Assembly: GCA_000997945.1 (NCBI GenBank)
Contig: LCCP01000007.1
Coordinates: 1-51,485 of the forward strand
Reading direction: 5' to 3'
DNA length: 51,485 nt
Origin: Parcubacteria group bacterium GW2011_GWC2_42_12
GTDB lineage: Bacteria; Patescibacteriota; Patescibacteriia; Patescibacteriales; GWC2-42-12
Part shown: positions 1-9,700 of the stretch, in pieces
How the letters are laid out: the number at the start of each line of letters is the position of its first letter
Position numbering within the stretch: the stretch's first letter is position 1
The notes under the pieces: model-generated
Database searches by the model: none
Seen by the model: only the letters and a program-made list of their open reading frames with translations
Told to the model about the DNA's origin: nothing
Made by a program: the position numbers and the translations under genes

Positions 1-1
1 T

Positions 2-58
2 ATTATTAATCAAGGGCGGCAAGACGATGTCAGGCAGCTAAAACTCTTTGATCTGTGA
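2..58 (+). CDS. C-terminal tail of an upstream gene (possibly a Y-family DNA polymerase)
   Basis: An open frame enters from the window edge and ends at the TGA at 56-58, giving 18 residues that finish in RQLKLFDL. The pentapeptide QLKLF fits the beta-sliding-clamp-binding motif (QLxLF) found at the extreme C terminus of DNA polymerase IV/DinB and some other replication proteins. The call rests on that motif alone, so the identity is a weak inference; a short chance match is possible. A perfect hairpin follows ten bases later, which fits the end of a transcription unit before the glycan genes begin. Confidence 0.35.
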   Translation: MINQGRQDDVRQLKLFDL

Positions 59-67
59 GTTTTAACG

Positions 68-89
68 CCCTGCGGTCTCTGCCGCAGGG
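68..89 (+). terminator. Hairpin after the upstream gene, possible terminator
   Basis: An 8-bp perfect GC-rich stem (CCCTGCGG / CCGCAGGG) with a 6-nt loop lies just after the stop at 58 and just before the ATG at 100. It is followed by TAATTTA rather than a run of T, so it is only a moderate intrinsic terminator. It argues against the GTG at 55 as the start of the next gene. Confidence 0.45.
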
Positions 90-99
90 TAATTTACAT

Positions 100-732
100 A
101 TGTTTTATAACATTTTAAAAAGCATCGCACGGAATAAGAGCTTAATCAGGACGCTTATGAATTTGGAATTAAGGCAATATAAAATTTACGGCCAAGTTTT
201 AGATATCGGCGGAGGCGTGAACCCCAGTTATCTAGATTTTTTGCAAACAGACGAAAACCGGCAAATCAGAAATCTGGATAGCAAGAATACGGCGATTGAT
301 CTGGAAAAGGATAAATTGCCGGCCGAAAACGAAAGTATTGATTGCGTTTTAATGTTTAATATTTTGGAACATATTTATAATTATAATTTTTTGGCGCGCG
401 AGGTCTTTCGGGTTATAAAAAAATCAGGATTGGTTTTGGGTTTTGTGCCTTTTTTAGTTAATTATCACCCGGATCCGCGAGATTATTTTCGCTATACCGG
501 AGAAGCGTTGCAAAAAATTTTTAATCAAGCCGGCTTTACGGAAATAAAAGTTAATGAAGTGGGCGGCGGACCGCTGGCGGTTAATTATAATAACATTGTT
601 TTTGCTTTTCCCAGAATTATTCGCTTAGCGATTTTTCCTTTTTATTATCTGGCCGACTTTATTTTATTAAAATTAAAGCCGGAAGTTAGGAAACGATATC
701 CTTTAGGGTATATGTTCACGGCTCAAAAATGA
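100..732 (+). CDS. Class I SAM-dependent methyltransferase
   Basis: About 210 residues with a class I Rossmann methyltransferase core. Motif I is LDIGGGVNPS (near residue 35), an acidic residue follows the second strand, and the post-motif region reads IDCVLMFNILEHI, typical of Methyltransf_11/23 proteins that act on small molecules or sugars. The ATG at 100 is preferred over an in-frame GTG at 55 because the latter overlaps the upstream gene and a hairpin. The C-terminal third is hydrophobic (FAFPRIIRLAIFPFYYLADFILL), suggesting membrane association. It stands first in the glycan block, ahead of a GT2, so a role in methylating a glycan or lipid-linked sugar is likely but unproven. The acceptor cannot be read from the sequence. 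Confidence 0.75.
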   Translation: MFYNILKSIARNKSLIRTLMNLELRQYKIYGQVLDIGGGVNPSYLDFLQTDENRQIRNLDSKNTAIDLEKDKLPAENESIDCVLMFNILEHIYNYNFLAREVFRVIKKSGLVLGFVPFLVNYHPDPRDYFRYTGEALQKIFNQAGFTEIKVNEVGGGPLAVNYNNIVFAFPRIIRLAIFPFYYLADFILLKLKPEVRKRYPLGYMFTAQK

Positions 733-797
733 ATAGGATTTTTAATTTTTCTATGCTGACAAAGCAAATAAATATTTAAAATACCAAATTTAAATTT

Positions 798-1499
798 ATG
801 AATAAACTATCCATTATCATTCCGGTTTTCAATGAAAAAAACACGATTAAAGAAATCGTGCGCCAGGTCGAGGCGGTGGCTCTGCCTTTAGAGAAAGAAA
901 TAATTATTGTTGATGACTGTTCAACCGACGGCACTCGCGAAATTTTAAAAGATTTTAACCAAGAGCGATATAAAATTATTTTGAGAGAGAAGAACGGAGG
1001 CAAGGGAGCGGCTTTGCGCGACGGCTTCTTGCGAGCCAGCGGCGAAATTATTATCATGCAGGACGCCGATTTGGAATATGACCCGAATGATTATCCTAAA
1101 ATTCTCGGCCCGATTTTAAAAGGCCGGGGAGATGTGGTTTATGGTTCTCGTTTCGTTACCAGCGACCCGAAAAGAGTTTTATATTTTTGGCATCTCTTGG
1201 GCAATTTGTTTTTAACCAAGCTGTCCAATCTTTTAACCGGTTTGACTCTCTCCGATATGGAAACCGGCTATAAAGCTTTCCGCCGAGAAGTGGTTGACTC
1301 TTTTAAGAATAAATTGGCATCAAAGCGCTTTGGCATTGAGCCGGAAATAACCGCCTGGGTAGCCAGGGGCAGATGGCGAGTATATGAAGTCGGCATTTCT
1401 TATTACGGTCGAACTTATCAGGAAGGCAAAAAAATTAATTGGCGCGATGGCTTGGCGGCGATTTGGCATATTATTAAATTTAACATTTTTAAAATATGA
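798..1499 (+). CDS. Family 2 glycosyltransferase, DPM1/polyprenyl-phosphate type
   Basis: 233 residues with the GT-A fold signature of GT2: N-terminal LSIIIPVFNEKNTI, nucleotide-binding IIIVDDCSTDGT, MQDADLEYDP as the DxD-type metal site, and YGSRF. This set is typical of dolichol/undecaprenyl-phosphate mannosyl- or glucosyltransferases (DPM1-like). No C-terminal membrane helices are seen, so it is the short soluble or peripheral form. Such enzymes charge a polyprenyl phosphate with a sugar that GT-C enzymes then use, and GT39-like proteins occur at 5347 and 16629. The stop overlaps the next ATG by 4 nt, implying translational coupling. Family call is firm; the sugar is unknown. Confidence 0.9.
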   Translation: MNKLSIIIPVFNEKNTIKEIVRQVEAVALPLEKEIIIVDDCSTDGTREILKDFNQERYKIILREKNGGKGAALRDGFLRASGEIIIMQDADLEYDPNDYPKILGPILKGRGDVVYGSRFVTSDPKRVLYFWHLLGNLFLTKLSNLLTGLTLSDMETGYKAFRREVVDSFKNKLASKRFGIEPEITAWVARGRWRVYEVGISYYGRTYQEGKKINWRDGLAAIWHIIKFNIFKI

Positions 1500-2803
1500 A
1501 GGTAGTCCTCCTGGAAGTCTGTTCAACGCGGTCGGAATATATTAATAAAGATGTGATGGGAGAATACGGCATGGTAGCGCAAATCGGCGATTCAATTTTC
1601 GCTAAAATTTTAGAGGCGGCAAAAAAGAGGTCGGTCAATATCCCGGTTTTCGCTTTAGGATACTTGGCGGCGATTCTTAAAAAGAACGGCCATCAGGTTG
1701 AATATAAATTTAATGCCATTCCGCTGGGCGCTGATTTGGTAATTATTCCTTCTTCAATCGTTGATTATAAATATGAAGTAGCTTTTGCCAGAAAGATTAA
1801 AAAAGCCAACGCCGGGGCTAAGGTTGGTTTTTTCGGCCCCTTTGCCTCGGTTAGATCTGATTTATATTTGGCGGCCGCGGACTTTGTCATAGTTGACGAA
1901 CCCGAGCAGGTGGTTGACAAGATAAGCGATCATTGGATTCCGCAGGGGAAAGTTATGGGCGAAAAAGTGGCCGATTTAGACACTTTGCCTTTTCCCGCCT
2001 GGGACATATTTCCTTTAAAGAAATATTCTTATCGGCCCCTGTTAAAGTCTCGTCTCTTTGTGACGGTATTATCTAGCCGCGGTTGTACTTTTAGCTGTTC
2101 TTATTGTCCTTATAAAGCATATTATGGTCATTTAAGACAGAGAAGCGCTGCCTCGGTGATTGAAGAATTGAAACATCTGAAGAAAATTTATGGCATTAAA
2201 TCCGTGCAATTTAGAGACCCGTTGTTTACCGGTAAAAAGGATCGGGTGAATGCCATTGCCGACGGCATGATTGCTGATAATTTGAATATAAAATGGGGTT
2301 GTGAAACGCATGTTAACTGTTTGGATCATGAGTTAATTGATAAATTGTACGCGGCCGGATTGAGAAGCATTAATTTAGGCATTGAATCATGGGACATAGA
2401 GATGTTAAATAAGTCTTCTCGCCTTTCCGCTTCCAAGGCGAAAGAGGAGGAGATTATCGGTTATTGCCAAAAGAAAGGAATTCGGGTGGCGGCTTTTTAC
2501 ATCTTCGGCTGGCCAGAAGATACGGTAGAAACGATTAAGCGCACCGTTGATTACGCCAAGAAGCTCAACACTATTGTCGCCCAGTTTTTTATTCTCACGC
2601 CTTTTCCCGGCACCGCCCACTACCGGCAAATGGCCGATGACATTATAGAAACAGATTGGGAGAAATTTAATAGTTTTACGCCAGTTTTCAAGCATCCTAA
2701 TTTGTCCGGCCGTGAGTTTCAATCTCTTAAAGAGCAAGCTTTTGTCTCTTATTATTTCAGATTTAGTTACTTAATCAAGCATTGGTTTAGGATATTATTT
2801 TAA
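1496..2803 (+). CDS. B12-binding-domain radical SAM protein
   Basis: 435 residues. An N-terminal Rossmann-like cobalamin-binding domain (about 1-165) contains VFALGYLAAILKKNGH and GFFGPFAS. It is followed by a radical SAM barrel with the [4Fe-4S] cysteines C197, C201 and C204 in RGCTFSCSYC, and a SAM-binding GIESWD segment. The classic DxHxxG cobalamin motif is absent, as in most proteins of this class. Members are assigned to methylation or rearrangement of unactivated carbons, often in secondary-metabolite, lipid or glycan pathways; substrate is not predictable here. It overlaps the GT2 gene by 4 nt and should be co-translated with it. First of four B12-type radical SAM genes in the window. 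Confidence 0.88.
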   Translation: MKVVLLEVCSTRSEYINKDVMGEYGMVAQIGDSIFAKILEAAKKRSVNIPVFALGYLAAILKKNGHQVEYKFNAIPLGADLVIIPSSIVDYKYEVAFARKIKKANAGAKVGFFGPFASVRSDLYLAAADFVIVDEPEQVVDKISDHWIPQGKVMGEKVADLDTLPFPAWDIFPLKKYSYRPLLKSRLFVTVLSSRGCTFSCSYCPYKAYYGHLRQRSAASVIEELKHLKKIYGIKSVQFRDPLFTGKKDRVNAIADGMIADNLNIKWGCETHVNCLDHELIDKLYAAGLRSINLGIESWDIEMLNKSSRLSASKAKEEEIIGYCQKKGIRVAAFYIFGWPEDTVETIKRTVDYAKKLNTIVAQFFILTPFPGTAHYRQMADDIIETDWEKFNSFTPVFKHPNLSGREFQSLKEQAFVSYYFRFSYLIKHWFRILF

Positions 2804-2834
2804 TAGTGTCTGTGTGTCTTAAAGATACGTAAAA

Positions 2835-3018
2835 GCAGTTGTCTAAAATTAGTAATTTTATCGTTGCGGAACTCGCCCACACCACTTTTTCATGTTCGTT
2901 TTGAAAATTTTATACTAAAATCAAAATATAAAGTTTATTAAAGATTGGGACATAGAGTGAAAAGTGGTGGGGGTTCAAACAGTCCTCGCTTCAAAAATTA
3001 CTAATTTTAGACAACTGC
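2835..3018. mobile_element. MITE-like element with 25-bp perfect terminal inverted repeats
   Basis: The 227-bp gap between two genes holds a 184-bp element bounded by arms at 2835-2859 (begins GCAGTTGTCTAAAATTAG) and 2994-3018 (ends CTAATTTTAGACAACTGC) that are exact reverse complements over 25 bp. A second inner pair, ACCACTTTT near 2881 and AAAAGTGGT near 2960, extends the dyad, so most of the element can fold on itself. There is no open reading frame inside and no clear target-site duplication. This fits a miniature non-autonomous transposable element; a long hairpin regulatory RNA or an attenuating structure before the SDR gene are alternatives. Confidence 0.55.
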
Positions 3019-3030
3019 TATCAACTGCGT

Positions 3031-3855
3031 ATGAAGATATTAATTACCGGCGGCCGGGGTTTTTTGGGCCAACATTTGTTTCCTTGGTTAAAGACGGCTG
3101 GACATGATTGTCTTTTATTTTCCGGCGATATTCGCAGTAAAGCTGATGTGGCGAAATTTAGAGAAGAAAAGGTTGATATAGTTATTCATCTGGCGGCTAA
3201 AGTTCAGGGTAAGGACAGCCGATCGTTTTATGAAGTTAATCTTGGCGGCACGGAAAATATTTTAGAAATCTGCCGCCAGATTAAGCCCCGCCGCTTTATA
3301 TTTTTATCCACTATCCGGGTTTTATCTCCCAAGCAAAGTCCGTATGCTTTATCTAAAAAAGCCGCGGAAGCGGCGGTGATTAAATCCGGGGCGCCGTATA
3401 TTATTCTTAGGCCCAGTCTGCTTTATGGCCAAGGCAATAAAAAGAATTTGGGATTTTTTTTCGCGGCCGTGGCTCGCTGGCCGATTGTGCCGATTTTTGA
3501 TTTTAAAATTCAGCCGTTGTTCGTTGGCGATCTAATAGAAATTATCAGCCGCTCAATGGATTCTCAAATTAAGCAAGTCATCAATATCACCGGCCAGGAA
3601 ACGGTTAGTCTGTCTAATATTTTACAACGAGCTAAATTGTTGCTTAATCGCCAGACTTATATTTTACGCTTGCCGAAATTCCTGGTTGGGTTTTTGAAAT
3701 TAGCATCGCTTTGCCCTTATTTCCCTTTTCCTTGGTGGCAAATCCAGCCGTTATTAAGCAATGAAATTTTGCCGAGCGATCCTTGGCCTGATTTATTTAA
3801 AATTAAGCCGACCAAGTTAGACGATGGTTTAAAACAAACTTTGCTTAATCCATAA
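3031..3855 (+). CDS. NAD-dependent epimerase/dehydratase (extended SDR)
   Basis: 274 residues. The N terminus MKILITGGRGFLGQHL is the GxxGxxG dinucleotide-binding motif of extended short-chain dehydrogenases. VIHLAAKVQG and the catalytic YALSK (YxxxK) with LRPSLLYGQG confirm the sugar-nucleotide epimerase/dehydratase family. The protein is slightly shorter than the usual 300-330 residues. The start ATG lies 13 bp downstream of the inverted-repeat element and the stop is 2 bp before the next start. It probably modifies an NDP-sugar for the glycan; 4-epimerase, dehydratase and reductase activities cannot be told apart from these motifs. Confidence 0.85.
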   Translation: MKILITGGRGFLGQHLFPWLKTAGHDCLLFSGDIRSKADVAKFREEKVDIVIHLAAKVQGKDSRSFYEVNLGGTENILEICRQIKPRRFIFLSTIRVLSPKQSPYALSKKAAEAAVIKSGAPYIILRPSLLYGQGNKKNLGFFFAAVARWPIVPIFDFKIQPLFVGDLIEIISRSMDSQIKQVINITGQETVSLSNILQRAKLLLNRQTYILRLPKFLVGFLKLASLCPYFPFPWWQIQPLLSNEILPSDPWPDLFKIKPTKLDDGLKQTLLNP

Positions 3856-3857
3856 TT

Positions 3858-5248
3858 ATGAAAAGATTGAAAGTTTTATTGTTAAAGCCCTATAGCCAGG
3901 CCGACGAATTAATTCCTCCTTTTGCTTTGGGCTATTTAGCGACCGCGATCAGAGAAAAGCATGACGTGACTATTTTGGATTGTCTGAAGGAGAAAATACC
4001 GCCGGATCAACTAGGGTTGTTGGTATCCAGGTTTTTACTTTTCATGTTCCCGCAACTAAAGAATATTCAGAGGTTATTAAAAGAATTTTGCCTCATGCGC
4101 TGATAATTCTCGGCGGCCCCCAGCCATCGGCAGATCCGGAAAACATTTTTAATTTACTGCCTAAAGCGGATTGGGCGTTTTTAGGCGAAGCGGAAATCGG
4201 CCTGCCTAAATTATTGGAATTCGTTGCTTTTGATAATTTAGCGTCGTCCGGCTTAAAAGAAATACCCGGCTTGATTTGGCGCGATCAAGATAATCTCAAG
4301 GTTAATCAGCAGATTTTTTTCGCTGACATAGATCAGTTCGGCATGCCGGCTTGGGATCTAATTCGGCCCGAGACTTATCCGGTTTCTCCGCACGGCGGTT
4401 TTTATAAGAATTATCCGATTGCGCCGATTGTGATAAGCCGCGGTTGTCCTTTTTCTTGTACTTATTGCGCCGGCCGGCTAGTTTCCGGCAAGAGAATTCG
4501 CTATCGCAGCGCAGCCAAGGTTGTTGAAGAAATAAAATTGTTATATCATCAATACGGCATCAGAGAAATCCATATTGAAGACGACAATTTTACTTTTAAT
4601 CATGACTTGGTCAGAGAATTTTGCCGGTTGCTTAAAGCCAATAAATTAGATATAAGCTGGACTTGTCCCAACGGCGTGCGTTTAGACACTTTGACCGAAG
4701 ATTTGTTATTAACCATGAAGCAGAGCGGCCTGTATTTTATTTCCGTGGGCGTAGAATCCGGTTCTGATCGAGTACTCGCCGAAATGAAGAAGAACTTAAC
4801 CACGGCCAAAATTAGGGAAAAGATTAATCTAATCAAGCAATGCGGGTTAGAAGTTTCCGGTTTTTTTATCATCGGTTATCCAACCGAAACGCGCCAAGAC
4901 ATTGAAGAGACCATAAAGTTTGCTTGCAGTTTGGGCCTTAAGCGCGCGGCCTTTTTTCTTTTTAAACCATTCCCGGGCTCGGATATTACTCGCGAGTTAA
5001 TAAAAAGAGGGGAATGGCGGTTTAATAATAGTTCAGCCGAAGATTGGAATAAGTTTATTTTGGCTGACGCGGTTTACGCTCCGCCTGGGTTTACTGTTGA
5101 AGAGATGAAAAAGTGGCGGCAGAAAGCTTTGCGGCGGTTTTATCTCCGGCCGCGGGTGATAATTGATTTTATCAGGGATATTCGCGGACCCAAGCACCTT
5201 TGGCTGATTATGAAAAGAGCTTACGCTTGGCTTTGGCGAGTAGAATAG
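3858..5248 (+). pseudogene. B12-binding radical SAM gene broken by a frameshift
   Basis: Two overlapping frames together encode one family protein. The first, from the ATG at 3858, gives the N-terminal B12-binding strand (VLLLKPYSQ, IPPFALGYLATAI, HDVTILDCLKEKIPPDQ). The second, open from 3965 and running to 5248, continues with VVGIQVFTFHVPATKEYSEVI, then the radical SAM site RGCPFSCTYC, IEDDNFTF and GVESGSDRV. The change of frame (-1/+2) falls at about 4000-4012. The joined product would lack a few residues expected between PPDQ and VVGIQ, so a small deletion of 3n+1 bases is likely. The first frame ends at 4103 and alone encodes only 81 residues. A sequencing or assembly error would make this an intact gene of roughly 460 residues. 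Confidence 0.75.
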
Positions 5249-5280
5249 TGTTATTTATAAATTTTATAATATAAAGTTAG

Positions 5281-5330
5281 GGCGCTTGGTTGAAATTGGT
5301 AGTTTTTTCGTTTAATTTCAACCAAGCGCC
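5281..5330 (+). promoter_or_regulatory. 17-bp perfect stem-loop before the GT39-like gene
   Basis: Arms 5281-5297 (GGCGCTTGGTTGAAATT) and 5314-5330 are exact reverse complements with a 16-nt loop that holds six T. There is no T-tract after the second arm, so it is not a standard terminator. A TATAAT at 5265-5270 would place a transcript start at about 5277, putting the stem at the very 5' end of the mRNA for the gene at 5347, where it could stabilise the message or control ribosome entry. No good -35 box is visible. Alternative: terminator for the upstream radical SAM gene. Confidence 0.5.
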
Positions 5331-5346
5331 AATCAGCTCATATCCT

Positions 5347-6681
5347 ATGCCAATAAAAAACTTTTATCAAAACAACAAAGTATTGCTGATTATTTTAATC
5401 GGCGCCTTTTTAGCTAGCTTGGCTTATTCTTTCTATTTTCGCATAACGCCGGCCGTTGATGCTCGGGCTTATGATACCATCGCTCAAAATATTGTCAGCG
5501 GCGCGGGTTACAGGGAAGACTTAAGCCGCGGCGTGGCTTTTGACCAGGCGATTAGCCGCGTCGGTCCGCTTTATGAATATTTTTTAGCCGGAATTTATAA
5601 AGTTTTCGGCCATCACTACGAAGCGGTTTGGCTGGCGCAAGCCGGTTTACGCTCCCTAAGCGCCTGGCTAATATATTTAACCGTGTTATTAATTTTGGCT
5701 GATCATGATAAGAAAAAAAAGATTGGCCTCTATGCGGCGGCGATTTTTGGTTTTTACCCTGATTTGATAGAAATTTCCGCTATGCTCATGACCGAGACTT
5801 TTTATCTTTTTTTAACCGTTTTGTTAATTTATGTTTTCTTTGCTTTTGTTCGGCGACCCGGCGTTTATTTGGCGGCCGCTTTGGGGCTTTCCGCCGGCTT
5901 GGCGGTTTTAGCTCGGCCGCCAGTGCTTTTTTTAATTCCGGTATTTTTATTTTATTTATGGCGGGAAAAATTGTGGCGGCAGGCAACATTATTTTTGCTA
6001 GTTTTATTTATAGTCTTTATTCCCTGGACATATCGTAATTATCAGATTTACGATCAGCTGATGCCTTTCGGCGCGGCCGGCAATTTTAATTTTTGGATCG
6101 GTAACCAACAAGGCGGCGACGGCGAACAAGGGCTAACGGAAGAGCAGATGCGATTTTTGTCTAGTCACGAAGTTAGTGAAATAAATGACGAGTCCCTGAA
6201 ACAGTTTAAGGGTTTTCTCTTGAGTCATCCGCTGGAATTTGTTAAATTAACCTGTTTAAGAATTAATAAATATTTTAGCGTCATCCGGCCCATGGGTTTT
6301 TGGTTTTATCAGCAAGGACCCGGGCAACTCTTGTTTATTTTGTCGTCAGCCGCGGTCTGGGTTTTTTTATTTGTTTTTGGCTTGGGCGGGGTTTTTAAAG
6401 CTATTGTAGACAGAGACAAAAGATTGTATTATTTATTGGCCTTTACCGTTCTTACGCCGTTGATTATTTTTATAACTGTGGTGGAAACCAGATATCGTTT
6501 TCAGATTTACCCGCTGCTCGCTGTCTTCGCCGGTTATTTTATAGTTAACTTACACGGCCAGATAAAATGGTGGCGAGAAAAAACTTTGCGGCTGGCGGTA
6601 ATTTTAGTTGTCGCCAACGGTTTACTGGATTTACTATTGAGTCTAGAGCGGTTTAAGGAAAGATTAGATTTGTTTTTTTGA
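5347..6681 (+). CDS. GT39/ArnT-like integral membrane glycosyltransferase
   Basis: 444 residues from the ATG at 5347; an upstream in-frame TTG at 5290 is rejected because it lies inside a stem-loop. A first membrane helix (VLLIILIGAFLASLAYSF) is followed by an extracytoplasmic loop with TPAVDARAYDTIA, the conserved acidic residue after TM1 of PMT_2/ArnT GT-C enzymes. Many further helices follow (LFLLVLFIVFIPW, LLFILSSAAVWVFLFVFGLGG). These enzymes move a sugar from a polyprenyl-phosphate donor to a lipid, protein or glycan outside the membrane. The GT2 at 798 could make that donor. A second GT39-like gene lies at 16629. Confidence 0.82.
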   Translation: MPIKNFYQNNKVLLIILIGAFLASLAYSFYFRITPAVDARAYDTIAQNIVSGAGYREDLSRGVAFDQAISRVGPLYEYFLAGIYKVFGHHYEAVWLAQAGLRSLSAWLIYLTVLLILADHDKKKKIGLYAAAIFGFYPDLIEISAMLMTETFYLFLTVLLIYVFFAFVRRPGVYLAAALGLSAGLAVLARPPVLFLIPVFLFYLWREKLWRQATLFLLVLFIVFIPWTYRNYQIYDQLMPFGAAGNFNFWIGNQQGGDGEQGLTEEQMRFLSSHEVSEINDESLKQFKGFLLSHPLEFVKLTCLRINKYFSVIRPMGFWFYQQGPGQLLFILSSAAVWVFLFVFGLGGVFKAIVDRDKRLYYLLAFTVLTPLIIFITVVETRYRFQIYPLLAVFAGYFIVNLHGQIKWWREKTLRLAVILVVANGLLDLLLSLERFKERLDLFF

Positions 6682-6739
6682 TTTATAGGAAAAATAGGGG
6701 TAAAGTTAAAGCAGATATGATACAAGATAACATATAAAT

Positions 6740-9700
6740 ATGGGCGAGCAATTTGTAAAAGAGTATTTAGATGAGTTAACAAAGAAATTTCAAACCGGCC
6801 ATGCCAGAGAGCATGCCTATCGGCCGGCGCTTAACGCGTTTCTTCAGAAAATTAGCGGTTTTAATGTAGTTAACGACCCCAAAAGAAGCGAATACGGTTC
6901 GCCAGATTTTGTATTTCTTAAAGGCAAAATAACCATTGCTTATGCCGAAGCTAAAGATATTGGCGTATCGCTTAATGAGACCGAAAAAGGCGAGCAGATG
7001 TCCCGTTATTATGGCTACTCCAATCTTATTTTAACTGATTATTTAGAATTTAGATTTTTTAGGAATGGCCAGAAATATTGCGAACCGATTAAAATTGGCG
7101 AAGTGAAAAACGGAGTGATTAACCCCATAGAAAATAATTTTTCTTTGATCGAGGAGACAATCAGGGATTTTATTCAAGGAGCTAAGGAGCCAATTCGTTC
7201 TGGCGAACATTTAGCCAAAATTATGGGAGGCAAGGCGCGAAGAATAAGAGACACTGTCCGGCAGTTTCTCGCCACAGCATCGGATAAAAACGCTGAACTT
7301 ATTCGCGTGTATGAGGCATTAAAGAAGTTGCTCGTTCACGATTTAACGGTTAATTCTTTCGCGGATATGTATGCCCAAACGCTCGTTTATGGTCTTTTTG
7401 TCGCGCGGTACTATGATAAAACAGAAAAAGATTTTTCGCGCAGAGAAGCGCGCGAATTGGTTCCGGCCTCCAACCCTTTGCTTAGACATTTTTTTGACCA
7501 CATCGTTGGCCCCGACTTTGACGAGCGATTAGAGAATATCGTTGACGAGTTGTGCGAAGTTTTTTGTCACGCTAATATCAAAGAGCTGATGAAGCAGTAT
7601 TTTAAAAATGATTTGTGGGGAAATGTCCACGCGGGCGCGGATCCGGTGATTCATTTCTATGAGGATTTTTTGCAAGAATATGACCCGATTTTGCGCAAAA
7701 AAATGGGCGCTTACTATACGCCTTTGCCGGTAGTGCAATTTATCGTGCGCTCCGTTGATTACCTCTTAGAAAAAGAATTTGACCTGGCCGCCGGTTTAGC
7801 CGACACCTCAAAATTAGCTAACGGCATTCATCGGGTGCAAATTTTAGATCCGGCCGTGGGGACCGGAACTTTTATTAGCAAAGTTATCCGTATTATTTAT
7901 GAACGGTTATTAAGGGGAGGCCAAGAGGGGCGCTGGCCCGCTTATGTGCATAATGATTTATTGCCGCGCCTGCACGGTTTTGAACTTATGATGGCGCCCT
8001 ATACCATAGCTCACCTGAAATTGAGCATGGCTTTTAAAGAGACGAAATTTTGGAATTTCCATCGCCGTTTAGGTATTTATCTTACTAATTCCCTTGAGGA
8101 GAGCGCTGTTCAAGAGAGTTTATTTACTGGTTTTGGTTTTGCGCAAAGCATTGCCGACGAATCTAAAGAAGCGTCGGTTATAAAAAATAAAACCCCGATT
8201 ATGGTTGTTGTCGGTAATCCACCATATTCAGGTGAATCAAGTAATGCTTCATACATCGGTCATGATGTCTATAAAAAAGAACCATCGGGCGGAAAATTGC
8301 AAGAGCGCAATTCAAAATGGCTCAACGATGATTATGTAAAATTCATCCGGTTGGCTGAAAACATGGTTGAAAAAACGGGTGAAGGCATCGTAGGAATGAT
8401 TACTGCTCACGGTTATATTGATAATCCGACATTCCGCGGCATGCGTTGGCATCTTATGCAGACCTTTGACGAAATATATGCGCTTGATTTGCATGGTAAT
8501 GCCAATAAAAAAGAAAAAGCTCCAGATGGAAGCGATGATAAGAATGTTTTTGACATTAAGCAGGGTGTGGCCATCCTTTTTGGCATTAAGAGAAAAAGTC
8601 GTCAAAATAATAAAGTTAAAATATTTCGTGCAGACTGTTTTGGATCGCGATCGTCGAAATTTGAATTCCTTGACGCCAACTCGCTAAATTCTGTGAACTG
8701 GAAACAGGTTGCGCTGTCAGCACCAAATTATGAATGGGTTATTCGCGACACCGAAACACAAACGGAATATAGAAAGGGATTTTCAGTATCAGATTTATTT
8801 ATTGATAATGGTGTAGGTATTACTACAGCTCATGATGATTTTGTTATTAAAGAAAAACGGGAAGACTTAATTAAGTTATTTAAAGATTTTCAATCCTCGG
8901 AACGGGATGCTGATTTTCTCCATAAAAAATTTAATGTGAAAATAAAGGCGGGTTGGAATATTTTAAATGGATATGACAATATCAAAAATGAGGGCGACAT
9001 AGATAAATTTATTAAACCCATATCTTATAGGGTGTTTGATAATAGGTATATTTTTTATGAAGACAAATTAGTTTGGAGAACAGTAAGAAAGATAATGAAT
9101 AATATACTAGATAAGGATAATTTGTCTTTAATTTCTAATAGACAAGTAAAGGCTGGTAATTGGAACCATGTGTTTATTTCAAATAAGATAATTGAATCAT
9201 CTTTTGTTTCAAATAAAACAGGTGAAATAGGAACAAACTTTCCTCTTTATCTTTATACTGAAGATGGTTCAAAAATTACAAATCTTAAAAAAGAAATTAT
9301 AAATGAGATAGAAAAAATCGTGGGTAAAGTTTCGCCGGAAAATGTTTTTGATTATATTTATGCGGTTTTGCATTCGCCGAACTATCGGGAAAAATATAAA
9401 GAGTTTTTAAAAATTGATTTTCCGCGCGTACCATATCCGAAAGACGCAAAGCAATTTAAGGCGTTCGCGGCGTTAGGCAAAGAATTGCGCGAGTTGCATT
9501 TGCTGGAGTCGCCAAAAGTCAGTCAATTCATCACGACTTATCCTGTGGGTGGAACAAATTTGGTAGAGAAAGTGACTTATAAGGATGGTAAGGTGTTTAT
9601 AAATAAAGACCAGTATTTCGGCAATGTCCCTGAATTGGCCTGGAATTTTTACATTGGCGGCTACCAACCGGCCCAAAAATGGCTTAAAGACCGCAAAGGT

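Noticed and set aside
3858-4103. 81-residue frame as an independent small gene
   Set aside because: Its first 50 residues are the N terminus of a B12-binding radical SAM protein and the rest is out-of-frame sequence.
8418-8687. 89-residue + frame inside the restriction-modification gene
   Set aside because: It is fully contained in the conserved methylase/target-recognition coding frame, with no motif of its own.
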